Positions 11,085-21,489 of a stretch of DNA of 64,000 nt are shown here, piece after piece (the first letter of the stretch is position 1; each line of letters opens with the position of its first letter). This DNA is from Endocalyx cinctus. Its lineage: Eukaryota; Ascomycota; Sordariomycetes; Amphisphaeriales; Apiosporaceae. The notes beneath the pieces were generated by a model. That model had not been told where the DNA came from. It was given only the letters and a program-made list of their open reading frames with translations, and did not search any database. The stretch spans positions 3,176,171 through 3,240,170 of the forward strand of contig BCKC01000002.1 of NCBI GenBank assembly GCA_001600455.1. Reading direction: 5' to 3'. The translations under genes and the position numbers were made by a program.

Positions 11085-13431
11085 CTACGTCTCCTTGAAA
11101 GCATCCATGTCTTTCAGGGCACCGGCCAGCCGGCGGTAGTCTCGAAGCAGTTCTAACACTTCGCCGAGTCTCAGGTCGGCGGGGTTTTGCAGATCCATAA
11201 ATTTCTTCTTGGGAGGGTCGATCTTTGGAGTAGATTTCGGTGGTAGTGCCGCAGCTATGTCTGGAAAGGCCTAAAATACACGTTAGTCATTGGTCCGATC
11301 GATTTTGTAGATACAAAATGAGAGCATATCCTTACCGTTCCGAGATCGCCGCCCTCGGCAGGCTTAGCGGCAACGGTGCCTTCCTTTGTTGGGGTTTGGC
11401 TAGGAGACGAGGAGGTCCGTCCGAACCCGCGCATCATGCTCATTCCTGAGAAACGGTTCATCGGGTTGAGCGAGCTTCCTAGGTTGCGCATGGATTCGAC
11501 AAGAGCGGGATTAGAAGCCGAACCCGTAGCTCCTGGCGCTGAGGCCGAAGGCGTAGCTTTCTCCTTGGCATCGTCGGCGAAAACGACTTTCTTGGAACTG
11601 CTGGCGCTCCTACCACTACGAGTGCTATCTGCACTGTGATCGCGAGAGCCCTTCTTACCACCGACTAGAGATAGCATTCTATCATCACGTATCACACTGA
11701 GTCGCTCGGCATCATCTCCCCCTGTAACTAATAGGGAACCGTCGATAGAGACATCATCTTCGGGAGGAGGGGTGCTGACAAGCTTTCGAGCGTCGTCTAA
11801 TGTACGTGGGACGATTACTTCACGGCCATCGGCTGAACTATCCCGCAGTTTACCCACCAAGAATTTATAACTATCTCCAAGACTGGTGCCGATGGTTTTG
11901 AAACCTTGATCGGCCGTGTTGAAGAACGAATCACTTGCATTTCCGATCGCCTGAGCCGGTGTTTGTATAAGATCGCTGAGCCTTCGGCGTTGAACGGCTT
12001 CCGAATGAGGAGAATGCGATAATGATTTTGTGCCTTGAGCGCGCTCAGGGGTTGTGGTGGCCGTGCTGGACGCGGTCGCGGATAACCCGGCTGTATACGC
12101 TGGTGGAAAAGTTTCCGTTTTTGACAATCCAGGACCGCCTTCGGTTTTCGATGGCCCAGATGAGCCTTCATCAGCTCTTAAGCTTGCTAGGTCGACCGTT
12201 TGGAGAAATGTTATAGCAGCCTCGAGAGTCGTGAGACAATAAGCAGCTTCACCCTCGAGTTTTTCCTCCCATCGAAAACGCTGGATGAAATTGGAGTCGC
12301 TAATAACGTGTAGGGACTCAGGAGGCATTGTAATGAGCGTGTAAATTAACATAGGCATAATTTCATCAGCTGACGAAGAGGGATGAAAATGGGACAACGT
12401 GTCGACAATGCTTCTGTGAGCAGCTTTTAGATAATTCAGCTTTCCTAAAGGATACCGTTTTTCATGCATCGTACTCAAGTCCTTCCGGGCCTGCGCCAAG
12501 TACTCGCGAATTTCTTCTTGTCTCTTTGCCAAGACTTCAGGACCATCTTCTGGAGAATGTCCTAGGTCGACACCCAGATCTGCAGGGCCAATCCCCACGA
12601 CATCCAGTGCGGCCGTCTTTGACCTCAACTTGTCATCCTGAGCTTCATCTTGGGTAGTCCTATGGCGATAAATACGTTCGTATATGCCTTCGCAAAGTCG
12701 TCTCTCCACTCCTTCTTGGAGCAGCACCTTCTTTTGCTCAAGTGCTTTCTTTGCCTTTTTCCTGTCAGCATATTCTTGAGCCGTAAGCATCTGTTGTTCG
12801 GATTCCTTAGAGGCTGTTGTCTTCGATTTATCTTTGCTTCCAAGGGAAGCGGCTTTTGCCCTTAGCAGGCTGGCGGCAGAAGCCCTCGAAGAAATTGTAG
12901 GGGTAGGAGAATACTCCCGGGCTTGACGACTGGCAATGCTGGCGATGTGTGTTTGGATATGAGAAGAAGCTGTGTAATAATAGTCTTGGAACATTTTGGA
13001 TAGGTTATCGACGTTGGGCGGAGTTGCATGGACTTTGGCAGTAAGCGAATCGATGAAACTGTATGGGTGAGCCGTGTGAGTCGATTGTTAAGAAGGAATT
13101 GTCGACATTGAACTTACTTGTCAGTCATACTGACCAACTCTATAGGAATCTCATCCATATCTACCGAGGCGCGCGGGAGATCGATAGGATCATCATTCAC
13201 TTCGGACTCAAAGGTATCGAGATTCGGTTGCTGTTGATCTTTCCCTTTGCGCGACGGCGCGTCTTCCTGTATTATCTTGACCTCGGGAGTTGTGGCATTT
13301 TGAATGCTATTTGACCTCTGGGGTCTACTCAACGGATCCGTCTCGGTTGACTCGTGTCGCGGGAAAGACTTTATAGACCTCAGCGATCCAGGCTTGGGTT
13401 CGGATGCTCTGGAGGTAGTATTGGATGCCAT
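11085..13431 (-). CDS. VPS9-domain protein, probable Rab5 guanine nucleotide exchange factor
   Basis: Exons 13431-13118, 13058-11336 and 11270-11085 give 740 residues. Intron 1 (59 nt) has GTAAGT..CAG; intron 2 (65 nt) has a GACTAAC branch and TTTTAG. The final exon, ending at the TAG at 11085-11087, would be missed by a single-frame reading. The VPS9 domain is at about residues 225-395: EIMPMLIYTLI, SNFIQRFRWEEKL and GEAAYCLTTLEAAITFLQ are its typical core. Such proteins activate Rab5/Vps21 GTPases on endosomes. Flanks are long, Ser/Thr/Pro-rich and probably disordered; the last 60 residues hold a short helical segment. Overall shape is closer to yeast Muk1 than to Vps9, because I see no CUE domain at the C-terminus. 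Confidence 0.88.
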
Positions 13432-14319
13432 GAAAGCGTTATCAAATACTAAAAGATTCGTGTATGCTTTTTTCTCTATATGATCAAGCAGTTCAATAGA
13501 TGGCGAGAGGTAAAGTTAAAGGGATGCTAAGCAGCATTAACCATTATATGTTTCTTAGATGTGGCATGAAACTTGCAGCTTGTCACACAGCCTACAGGGA
13601 TCAGTTATATAGCGTTAAGGGATATTAATTAGATAGCTTTCTTAGCTGCCAAGTAGTAAGTAGGAGGCCCCCTAAGGGTTGATGGAATATTTTAGTTACT
13701 CTACTTTTTGATCAAAGTCTCGTAAAGAATATTCACAATGATATTCGACGTACTTGAATTATTTCGTGTTGTATCAAATGAAGAAGAAGAAGAAGAAGAA
13801 GAAGAAGAAGAAAAAAGCAGTTGAAGGATATGTACCTACAAGGAGAAGGGCAGCGACTGCAGAAGGCCTGCAGCATAGTGCAGTATGCTGATCCAGATAG
13901 AAGCTCCCTTCATAATGATGCCATTTCTTACGCTAGGATAATGGATAATATGCCTAATAATATTCTGATACGATACGTAGTACATTTATAGTAAGTAGCA
14001 ATAGCCCCGTAGCCCCACTACGATTCCTTATCAGCACTGTTCACGGGTACCTAATAGAGCTGATAAGGTACCACTTGACCCATTCCCTCCGTCATAAGCC
14101 ATGCGCTCTGTACTATTTCATTACGTCTTCATAAACAACCTCGAATAACCGTTCATATATGCTAATGCTAACCCAGGCAACAAGACAATCCCATCTTATC
14201 TTTCTTTCATTTTGACCATCATTTTGAATTCATCATATTATTTTATATTTTTCAAATGAGTTTCAATCTATTCTTCTAGTTTCTTTTTTCCTATCGTTTT
14301 TTTATCACACTACCTCATC
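13432..14319. other. Divergent promoter region of VPS9 gene and ATG15
   Basis: Both neighbours start from this 0.9-kb interval. A (GAA)n microsatellite lies at about 13780-13812. The 100 bases before the ATG15 start are pyrimidine-rich, common in fungal leaders. No other feature seen. Confidence 0.6.
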
Positions 14320-16517
14320 ATGTTTTCGCGACGAAGACGGCCATCTACTACTTGCTATTCTGCTGGCAGAGTAACGGCGAACCTACTATTATCCTTCCTC
14401 GCCATATCCGCCTCACCGACAGCTGCAAATGTTCAAACATCCGATTCCCTACTACTTAACTCGCCTATTCTATCACCACTAATACCAGAACCACCTCAGC
14501 CAGCGGAGCATACATTTGTACGTAATATTATCACCATAAACAATCTTGCCCAACAGTAACTAATCATTTATTATGATAGACGCTTCGTCATATCCTCCAC
14601 CACGGAACCTACCGACATCCCGATCTCCATCGAAGAAGAGATATACCGCAAAATGGCGCCGAAATATGGCTTGCCGGAGAAGATGGACACATTCCAGAAC
14701 GCGTTGCTCCATTGAAAGCCAAGAGCCGGTCGCGCAAGATCGAGCGACTAGTGGATAGACGCCCGAGTATCGTAGATCCCATGGTCGCCGAATCTCGGCA
14801 ACGAGGATATGTTTTAGCGACCTCGGCATCTGCGTGGACTATCGATGATGTTCTTGGCCCAGATATTACAGATAAACAAACGGTTCTAACCATGGCCTAC
14901 GTTACATCGAATGCGTACGTCGAGACCCCGGATTTACCGGATTGGGACGAGGTTGGAACGCCCTTCAACAGGAGCCTTGATTTTGGCTGGGAGGCTGATG
15001 GTCTTCGTGGTCATGTTTTTGCCGATGAAAACAATTCTACCATCATTATTGGGCTCAAAGGAACTTCTCTCGCCGTGTTCGACGGTGAGGGCACTACCAC
15101 CAACGACAAGGAGAACGACAATCTTTTCTTCAGTTGCTGTTGTGCCCAGCAAGGACAGTGGACTTATCATCAAGTTTGCGACTGTGCTACGGGTACTTAC
15201 ACTTGTAACAATACCTGCGTCGGCCAGGCCTTGCGTGAAGAGAACCGTTACTATCAGGCTGCCCGAGAATTATATGCCAACGTCACTAGTATTTACCCGA
15301 ACTCAAATATCTGGCTTGCTGGACACTCCCTAGGTGGTGCCGTCAGTTCGTTTCTCGGCCTGACGTATGGTATCCCCGTTGTTACGTTTGAGGCAGTGCC
15401 CGAAGCACTGGCAGCTGGCCGACTAGGACTTCCGGTACCGCCACATGCCGATCCTAACTTTCCGCAATCTCGTGAATTCACAGGCGTCTTTCATTTCGGC
15501 CACACAGCCGATCCCATTTACGTCGGTACATGCAACGGAGCGACTGCTTCGTGCTCCTATGCCGGGTACGCGCTAGAAACATCCTGTCATACGGGTTACG
15601 AGTGTACGTATGACACAGTAGCAGATCTTGGCTGGCGTGTAGGTATCGGTACCCACAGGATCCGGTCAGTCATTAAAGATGTTGTTTTGAAATATGATAC
15701 CGTCCCGGAGTGCAAGTTTACGCCCGAATGCCGGGATTGTGCACTATGGAAGATGTATGAAAGCAATAACACAGACAGCACGACATCGACTACCACATCA
15801 ACCACATCTAAAACACGCACCCGAACGGCCACCTGTCAAACACCTGGTTGGTAAGTATACATACTCTAGATCTCTAAGTGTTCATTTCTTGCATATGGAT
15901 GCTAATTATTTCATAAGGTGGGGTTGTCTTGACGAAACAACTACAACAGAGGCACCGCCCACGACCACAAGCAGCTCAACATCGACTTGCAAAACCCCTG
16001 GCTGGTGTAAGTAATATCTGTGTTCAATTTATTTATTAATCGAGTGTTTCAAGAGCAGAAGATTCAAATATGAGCCTTCTAGCACGTTTAACTCGAAAAC
16101 AATATCCTCAGCCCCTGTTTCAAATTGGGAGCATTACTGATTTTCATCGATATAGTCGGCTGTAGGGACGAGACAACTACTACTACGACATCGGCAACTT
16201 CACCAATCACCACCACAACAACTACCACTGCTACGCCAACTAGTACCACTACATGTGAAACTCCCGGATGGTGGGGCTGCAGAGACCCGACGTCGACGAC
16301 AACGACAAGTACCATCACAAGTACTCCCACAACTCAAGCACATCAGATCACCTCGCCTCCCCCTGCGCCAGTAAGCAGTGCTCCACCGAGCTCAGCAGTG
16401 CCGACGGGAGAGTCCCATTGTGTTCATCGTAACTGGTGGGGAACCTGCAAAGAATGGAGAAAGGAAGCAGGCGAGGGTGAGCCAAACCCTGATGCCTTCA
16501 GGATGGGCGAGATATGA
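14320..16517 (+). CDS. ATG15: Autophagy-related lipase ATG15 (putative vacuolar phospholipase)
   Basis: Exons 14320-14517, 14580-15850, 15918-16006 and 16156-16517 give 639 residues, phases 0, 2 and 1 closing. An N-terminal hydrophobic signal anchor (about residues 18-36) is followed by the ATG15 opening [19 protein letters not shown]. The class-3 lipase motif GHSLGG lies at about residue 314, with downstream family blocks [22 protein letters not shown] and [11 protein letters not shown]. The enzyme degrades membranes of autophagic and Cvt bodies in the vacuole. The C-terminal tail is Thr/Ser-rich and carries three copies of a cysteine module, C-x-TPGW-(W/F)-GC-x-D, separated by threonine stretches. 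Two introns cut exactly in these modules. The final 149-nt intron is the least certain but has a CTGAT branch and restores the PGWFGC consensus. Confidence 0.93.
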
Positions 16518-17223
16518 CGCGTTGTCGTTATCACGTATCATGTATATACACAAATTTGGCGGTGCATTTGCTTTTAATATTGTTCACTCATTGAGATATT
16601 GTGACTCTCAAGCGGCGTTGGCTAAATGAAGCGTTTTTTTTTTTTGGTGATAGGTTTTGTTTTTCTTACTTTCAGATTTTAGAAGAATTACTGAAGATTC
16701 GGTGGCATAATAGGATGGTACACGGATAACCCCTTTTAGAGGCGTATACATATATATATACACGCATTGCACTCGATATCTAAAGATTCAGATACAACCA
16801 AGGAAACTGTTGTTTCTATAGCTCAAATAAATGATTTTAAAATATTATCATTTTAGTTTGTCGATTTTACTGTCCTCATTAGTCACGAAACAAGTTTTTA
16901 TATCATATTACTTAAGTCTTTGTTGTGGTGGGCTAATCTCACCTTTCCCCATTCTGGGGCGACGCGTAGTAGACTCTACGCGTCGACAAACAGAGGTTAC
17001 TTAACCGGCATCATCGACTCACAAATGTTATAAATAAAAACGAAGAATTCAGAGGTGTTTACAATGAAGACTCTGATTTTTTTTTTCTTCCTCCCTTTTC
17101 TAGAATATCATCATCCATGATGTGTTTACCCCTTTTAAAATGCGCATTCTCTTATTCCCCCCCTTCCCCGTTTTTTTCTCTATATACATGAAAATATCTG
17201 GATATATCCTCCTTTTTAATTCC
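16518..17223. other. Intergenic, convergent 3' ends
   Basis: AT-rich stretch between ATG15 and GARS-AIRS, with T runs near 16636-16646 and 17075-17087. Nothing else seen. Confidence 0.6.
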
Positions 17224-19602
17224 CTAATTCCAAGTATCCAACCCCTTCAGGACGCACCCATCGGCGCTCGCCCCGCTCCTGGCCACGAGCCGACCGATCG
17301 TGTAGACGGTCTCGCCCGCGTCGGCGAACTGCTTCACCGCGGCCTCGGCCTCGGCGGCGGCGACGACGGCGACCATGCCGACGCCGTTGTTGAAGGTGCG
17401 AGCCATCTCCTCGGGCGCGACGTTACCCTTCTCCCTGAGCCAGCGAAAGACGGGCGGGAGGGACCAGGTCGAGACGTCGATCTCGGCGGCCAGGCCGTCG
17501 GGTAGCATCCGCGGCACGTTGTCGACGAGGCCGCCGCCCGTGACGTGCGCGAGCCCCTTCAGCCGCGGGAGCGCCGATAGCACCGATCGGACGTAGATGC
17601 GCGTCGGCGTCAGGAGCGCCTCGCCGACGGTTTGCGGCGTCGCGGTCGGCCACGGGCAGGCGCTCGAGTACTCGAGCTTCTCCCGCGCGAGGATCCTGCG
17701 TACGAGGGAGAAGCCGTTCGAGTGGACTCCCGAGGAAGCGAGGCCGATGAGGACGTCACCCTCCGTCATGGCGCTGTGTCGAGGTAGTCGGTCTGACGGT
17801 CGCATGACGCCGATGGCGGCGCCGGCCGCGTCGTAGTCTTCTCCTTCGTACATTCCGGGCATTTCAGCTGTCTCGCCGCCCACAAGAGCACAACCCGCGT
17901 CGCGACATCCGGTAGCGACGCTTTCCACAAATGCGGCAGCCGTCTCTGGCCTCAACTTGCTGCAACCGATATAGTCGAGGAACATCAGGGGTTCGGCTCC
18001 TTGGACGACAAGGTCATTTACATTCATAGCCACGAGATCGATACCAACAGTTGTGTGGTTCTGCGTCGCCTGGGCTATCATAAGCTTGGTGCCGACTCCA
18101 TCGATGGCGCCGACCATTATAGGGGCGTCGCTGGAGAAACCAGCTTTGGATAGGTCTACTTCACCCCCAAATCCCCCGATCTCGGCATCCGCTCCTGCAC
18201 GCTTTGTTGACCTAACGGCATTTCGGATTCTCTCGACAAATTGATTACCGGCATCTATACTCACGCCGGCCTGTGCATAGGTCATAGCCTCTTTTGTGTC
18301 CTTTGTCGGTCTGAAAGCCCTGTGCGCAATATCCTTTCGATAGTACATATCTTTAAAGTTGATGAGCTTGACACCTTCATATGCTTTATCAACTGCAGCC
18401 CTCAAACTGCCAGCGGCCGTTGCACTCGCTGCTATGACCCGGCCACCTGCCGTTTGCAACTTCCCGTCCGATAGTTTCGTACCAGCATGGAAAACATTTA
18501 TGCCGGCTGGCGGTGTTTGTACCGTTATCTCATTACCCTTCGCATAAGATTCGGGGTATCCTCCGGCGGCGAGCACGACGGTGGCGCTAAAATTTGGCTC
18601 CACCTTAATTGGTATGCTGTCGAGATAGTGCTCAGAACAAGCAACCATGATAGTTGCCAGATCTGTATCTTCCGATAACAACGGGAGAATAGTTTGTGTC
18701 TCCGGGTCTCCAAATCGGACGTTATACTCTAGGACTTTTGGTCCAGTAGAAGTGATCATCAATCCCGTGAATAGAACTCCGACAAATGGCATGCGATCTT
18801 TGCGCATGCCGTCTATGGTAGGTTGAATTATATCTCTGTCGATTTGCGCTACTAGATCTGGGGTTGCGATATTGGTCGGCGCATAGCATCCCATTCCACC
18901 CGTGTTGAGACCTACATCACCTTCTCCTATTCTCTTGTGATCTTGAGCAGGGGGGAGTGATTTGATAGAGTAACCATCGCTAAAGGTCAAGATACTTAAT
19001 TCGTCGCCTGTTAGAAACTCCTCGATGACTACCTCGTCGCCGGCGGAGCCGAACTCCTTCTTCTGCATGATATCTTTCAAAGCTTGGTGTGCTTCCTCTT
19101 TCGATGCAGGGATCACGACACCCTTTCCAGCGGCAAGTCCACTTGCCTTGATGACTACATCATGAGATATCTTATCGAGATATTCTCGAGCTTTTTCATA
19201 ATCGGAGAAATTCTCATAGGCGGCTGTGGGAATTTTGTGCTTCTTCATGAAGTCCTTGGAGAAAGTTTTGCTTCCTTCCATCTGAGCGGCCGTTTTAGAG
19301 GGACCGAAGCTCTTGATACCGGCATTCTCAAAGAAGTCGACGGCACCGGCGACAAGGGGCGCCTCTGGACCAGGAACTACATAATTGATTTGGTGTTTCT
19401 TTGCAAGCTCTAAGAGCGCTGGGAAATCCTCCGAAGAGACTGAATTATTGTTCGTGGTCTTGGGACAAGTTGCGGTACCTCCGTTTCCGGGTACAGCAAT
19501 AATCGACTCAACCAAGGGTGATTGACTCAATTTCCACGCAATTGCATGTTCTCTTCCTCCATTTCCAATAAGTAGGATACGGAGGGGGTATTCGATACCC
19601 AT
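17224..19602 (-). CDS. ADE5,7: Bifunctional GAR synthetase / AIR synthetase
   Basis: Single exon of 792 residues, the usual length for the fungal fusion. Residues 1 to about 430 form phosphoribosylamine-glycine ligase: GNGGREHAIAWKL at the N-terminus, PGPEAPLVAG, and the ATP-grasp part with NVRFGDPETQ. About 440-790 is phosphoribosylformylglycinamidine cyclo-ligase, with GVGTKL, GGETAEMPGMY and HVTGGGLVDNVPR. It catalyses two steps of de novo purine synthesis in the cytosol. The gene lies head to head with dephospho-CoA kinase over 487 bp. Base composition is uneven: the AIRS end near 17300 is about 70 percent GC, the GARS half near 19000 about 40 percent by hand count. Confidence 0.97.
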   Translation of the reverse strand: MGIEYPLRILLIGNGGREHAIAWKLSQSPLVESIIAVPGNGGTATCPKTTNNNSVSSEDFPALLELAKKHQINYVVPGPEAPLVAGAVDFFENAGIKSFGPSKTAAQMEGSKTFSKDFMKKHKIPTAAYENFSDYEKAREYLDKISHDVVIKASGLAAGKGVVIPASKEEAHQALKDIMQKKEFGSAGDEVVIEEFLTGDELSILTFSDGYSIKSLPPAQDHKRIGEGDVGLNTGGMGCYAPTNIATPDLVAQIDRDIIQPTIDGMRKDRMPFVGVLFTGLMITSTGPKVLEYNVRFGDPETQTILPLLSEDTDLATIMVACSEHYLDSIPIKVEPNFSATVVLAAGGYPESYAKGNEITVQTPPAGINVFHAGTKLSDGKLQTAGGRVIAASATAAGSLRAAVDKAYEGVKLINFKDMYYRKDIAHRAFRPTKDTKEAMTYAQAGVSIDAGNQFVERIRNAVRSTKRAGADAEIGGFGGEVDLSKAGFSSDAPIMVGAIDGVGTKLMIAQATQNHTTVGIDLVAMNVNDLVVQGAEPLMFLDYIGCSKLRPETAAAFVESVATGCRDAGCALVGGETAEMPGMYEGEDYDAAGAAIGVMRPSDRLPRHSAMTEGDVLIGLASSGVHSNGFSLVRRILAREKLEYSSACPWPTATPQTVGEALLTPTRIYVRSVLSALPRLKGLAHVTGGGLVDNVPRMLPDGLAAEIDVSTWSLPPVFRWLREKGNVAPEEMARTFNNGVGMVAVVAAAEAEAAVKQFADAGETVYTIGRLVARSGASADGCVLKGLDTWN

Positions 19603-20089
19603 GGTTAATTACGCGCAAAAGATCCTTGAAAATAATATACAAGAAGTTATATGTCTTGTCTTATTGATGTGCTTACTAGGCCAGATCGCGATGTGTCTCA
19701 GTCAAATTTTCTCTGGCATTTTACAAGTTTTATTTATTTTGTCGACGATCAGTAAAAAAAAAAAATTACCCCTCCCCCGCAGTGTGATCCAGTTCCTACG
19801 TTAGGTCCCACTTTAATGCAGACTGATAAAGCTCGATAAGTACCGTCAAATCCCGCGGTGCTTGGCGGCTAGGTATAGTGAACTTACACGCTATCAGACG
19901 CGCTGCATTCAATATCTAATCATACCTGTACATGCATTGTTAGTAAGGTCAACTTACCTCGGCCAGCTTAGTACATACATCCATATATCCATGGATACGT
20001 ATGCATACTGACATCTCACACCCATGATATTCCTGCCTAGAAACACATTCTCGTAGCTTCATACGCAGTTCATATTCAAAAGAGCCAAA
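19603..20089. other. Divergent promoter of ADE5,7 and dephospho-CoA kinase
   Basis: 487-bp interval between two start codons, with an A run near 19753-19764. No recognisable operator that I would defend. Confidence 0.6.
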
Positions 20090-20914
20090 ATGTTATTCAT
20101 CGGCCTTACCGGTTCTATAGCTACAGGGAAATCAACTGTATCCTCTATTCTCTCATCACCACCCTATTCATTACCTATAATCGACGCCGATATCCTTGCC
20201 CGGAAAGTAGTAGAGCCAGGGACAAATGGCTACGATAAAATATTGAAATACTTCGGTCCTACTACCCCGGATTTACTAGTCCCAGTTTCCGAGTCTATGC
20301 CGGCCAACGGTGTGAATGGGAAAGGCAGACCGTTGAACAGGCCGGCCCTGGGAAAACGCGTGTTCGGCGACAGCGAGGAGCGAAAGAAGGATAGAGGTGT
20401 TCTAAATGGCATCGTGCATCCGGAAGTGAGGAAAGAGGTTTATAGGGCCATCCTCACAAATTATCTGAAAGGTTCTTGGGCCGTCGTTCTTGATGTTCCC
20501 TTGCTATTTGAAAGTGGTTGGGACAAGTTGTCTGGGATTGTCATGGTGGTGGCTGTAAAGGACCCCGAGGTTCAAATGCAAAGACTCATGGAGCGTGACC
20601 CTCACCTCAGTCGCGAAGATGCTCAAAATCGTGTGCTCAGTCAAACCGATGTTCGGCTCAAGGCAAAGCGATGCGAGGCGAGGGGTAAAGGGAAAGGTGT
20701 AGTCATATGGAATGATGGGTCGAAGGACGAGCTCAAGGCCAATATAGACGCTGCATTGGCTGAAATTAAAAACATCAGCCCGTCATGGTGGCATTGGTTA
20801 TGTTTGCTCTTTCCTCCTCTAGGTGTTGCCTCGGCGGGGNGGGNATACTGGCAGAATATCAATATCAACAAGAGATGGCAAGAGATGGAATTGAAAGAGA
20901 AGGCTAAGCTATGA
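20090..20914 (+). CDS. CAB5: Dephospho-CoA kinase
   Basis: Single exon of 274 residues. P-loop GLTGSIATGKST at the N-terminus, then IIDADILARKVVEPG, VLNGIVHPEVRKEV, DVPLLFESGW and the lid Arg in SREDAQNRVLSQ are the CoaE family blocks. It phosphorylates dephospho-CoA on the ribose 3'-OH, the last step of CoA synthesis. After the catalytic domain a tryptophan-rich hydrophobic segment (about residues 235-255) could anchor it to a membrane; fungal and animal enzymes often have such a tail. Two undetermined bases (N at 20840 and 20844) fall in this segment, so two residues there are unknown, but the frame is open on both sides. An insert between the P-loop and lid (PANGVNGKGRPLNRPA) is longer than in bacteria. 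Confidence 0.93.
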   Translation: MLFIGLTGSIATGKSTVSSILSSPPYSLPIIDADILARKVVEPGTNGYDKILKYFGPTTPDLLVPVSESMPANGVNGKGRPLNRPALGKRVFGDSEERKKDRGVLNGIVHPEVRKEVYRAILTNYLKGSWAVVLDVPLLFESGWDKLSGIVMVVAVKDPEVQMQRLMERDPHLSREDAQNRVLSQTDVRLKAKRCEARGKGKGVVIWNDGSKDELKANIDAALAEIKNISPSWWHWLCLLFPPLGVASAGXXYWQNININKRWQEMELKEKAKL

Positions 20915-21489
20915 AATTCTATTATTTTATATAACGGAATAATTGTTTGATGGGCGTTGAGTGAATGATTTTTATTAATGATGATTTACTACTTCTACTA
21001 CTAAATCTTGCCCTCCTCCCCTTCTATTGTACCTTCCTTATCTCACTCTACTCGTCATCTTAACAATCAACCATTGTTTATTATTCCATTCTTCTCCTCG
21101 ATATTGTATTACTTGATTTTCCCATTGTCTCCATTGTCTCCATTGTCTGGAAGAGTTAATATCAATTCAATAATTCTTCGTCAATTCTGTTGACTCATAA
21201 ATTCTACTTACTTATACAAGTAGCTATGCTCTCCTGCACCCGAATCTCGAACTTAATTCTTTAAACTTTCCTATCTACTCTCGTGTATCTTTCTCAACAT
21301 CATACTATCCTCAAATCTCAAATCTCTATCTCATAAATTTATTTCTTCGATCCGATGTTATTTCAGTCATCCTGATTGACATATCATCGCCCAAGAGTAA
21401 AATAAACCGACGTAAACTACATACCACTCAATTAAGCGATTCTACGGCTTTGTTTTAACACAGTTTTCTGGCTACCTCTTTTCTCAAAA
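20915..21489. other. Intergenic, pyrimidine-rich leader of the next gene
   Basis: From about 21000 the plus strand is strongly C/T-rich with a short CCATTGTCT triplication near 21122-21148. This is typical of a long fungal 5' UTR. Confidence 0.55.
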
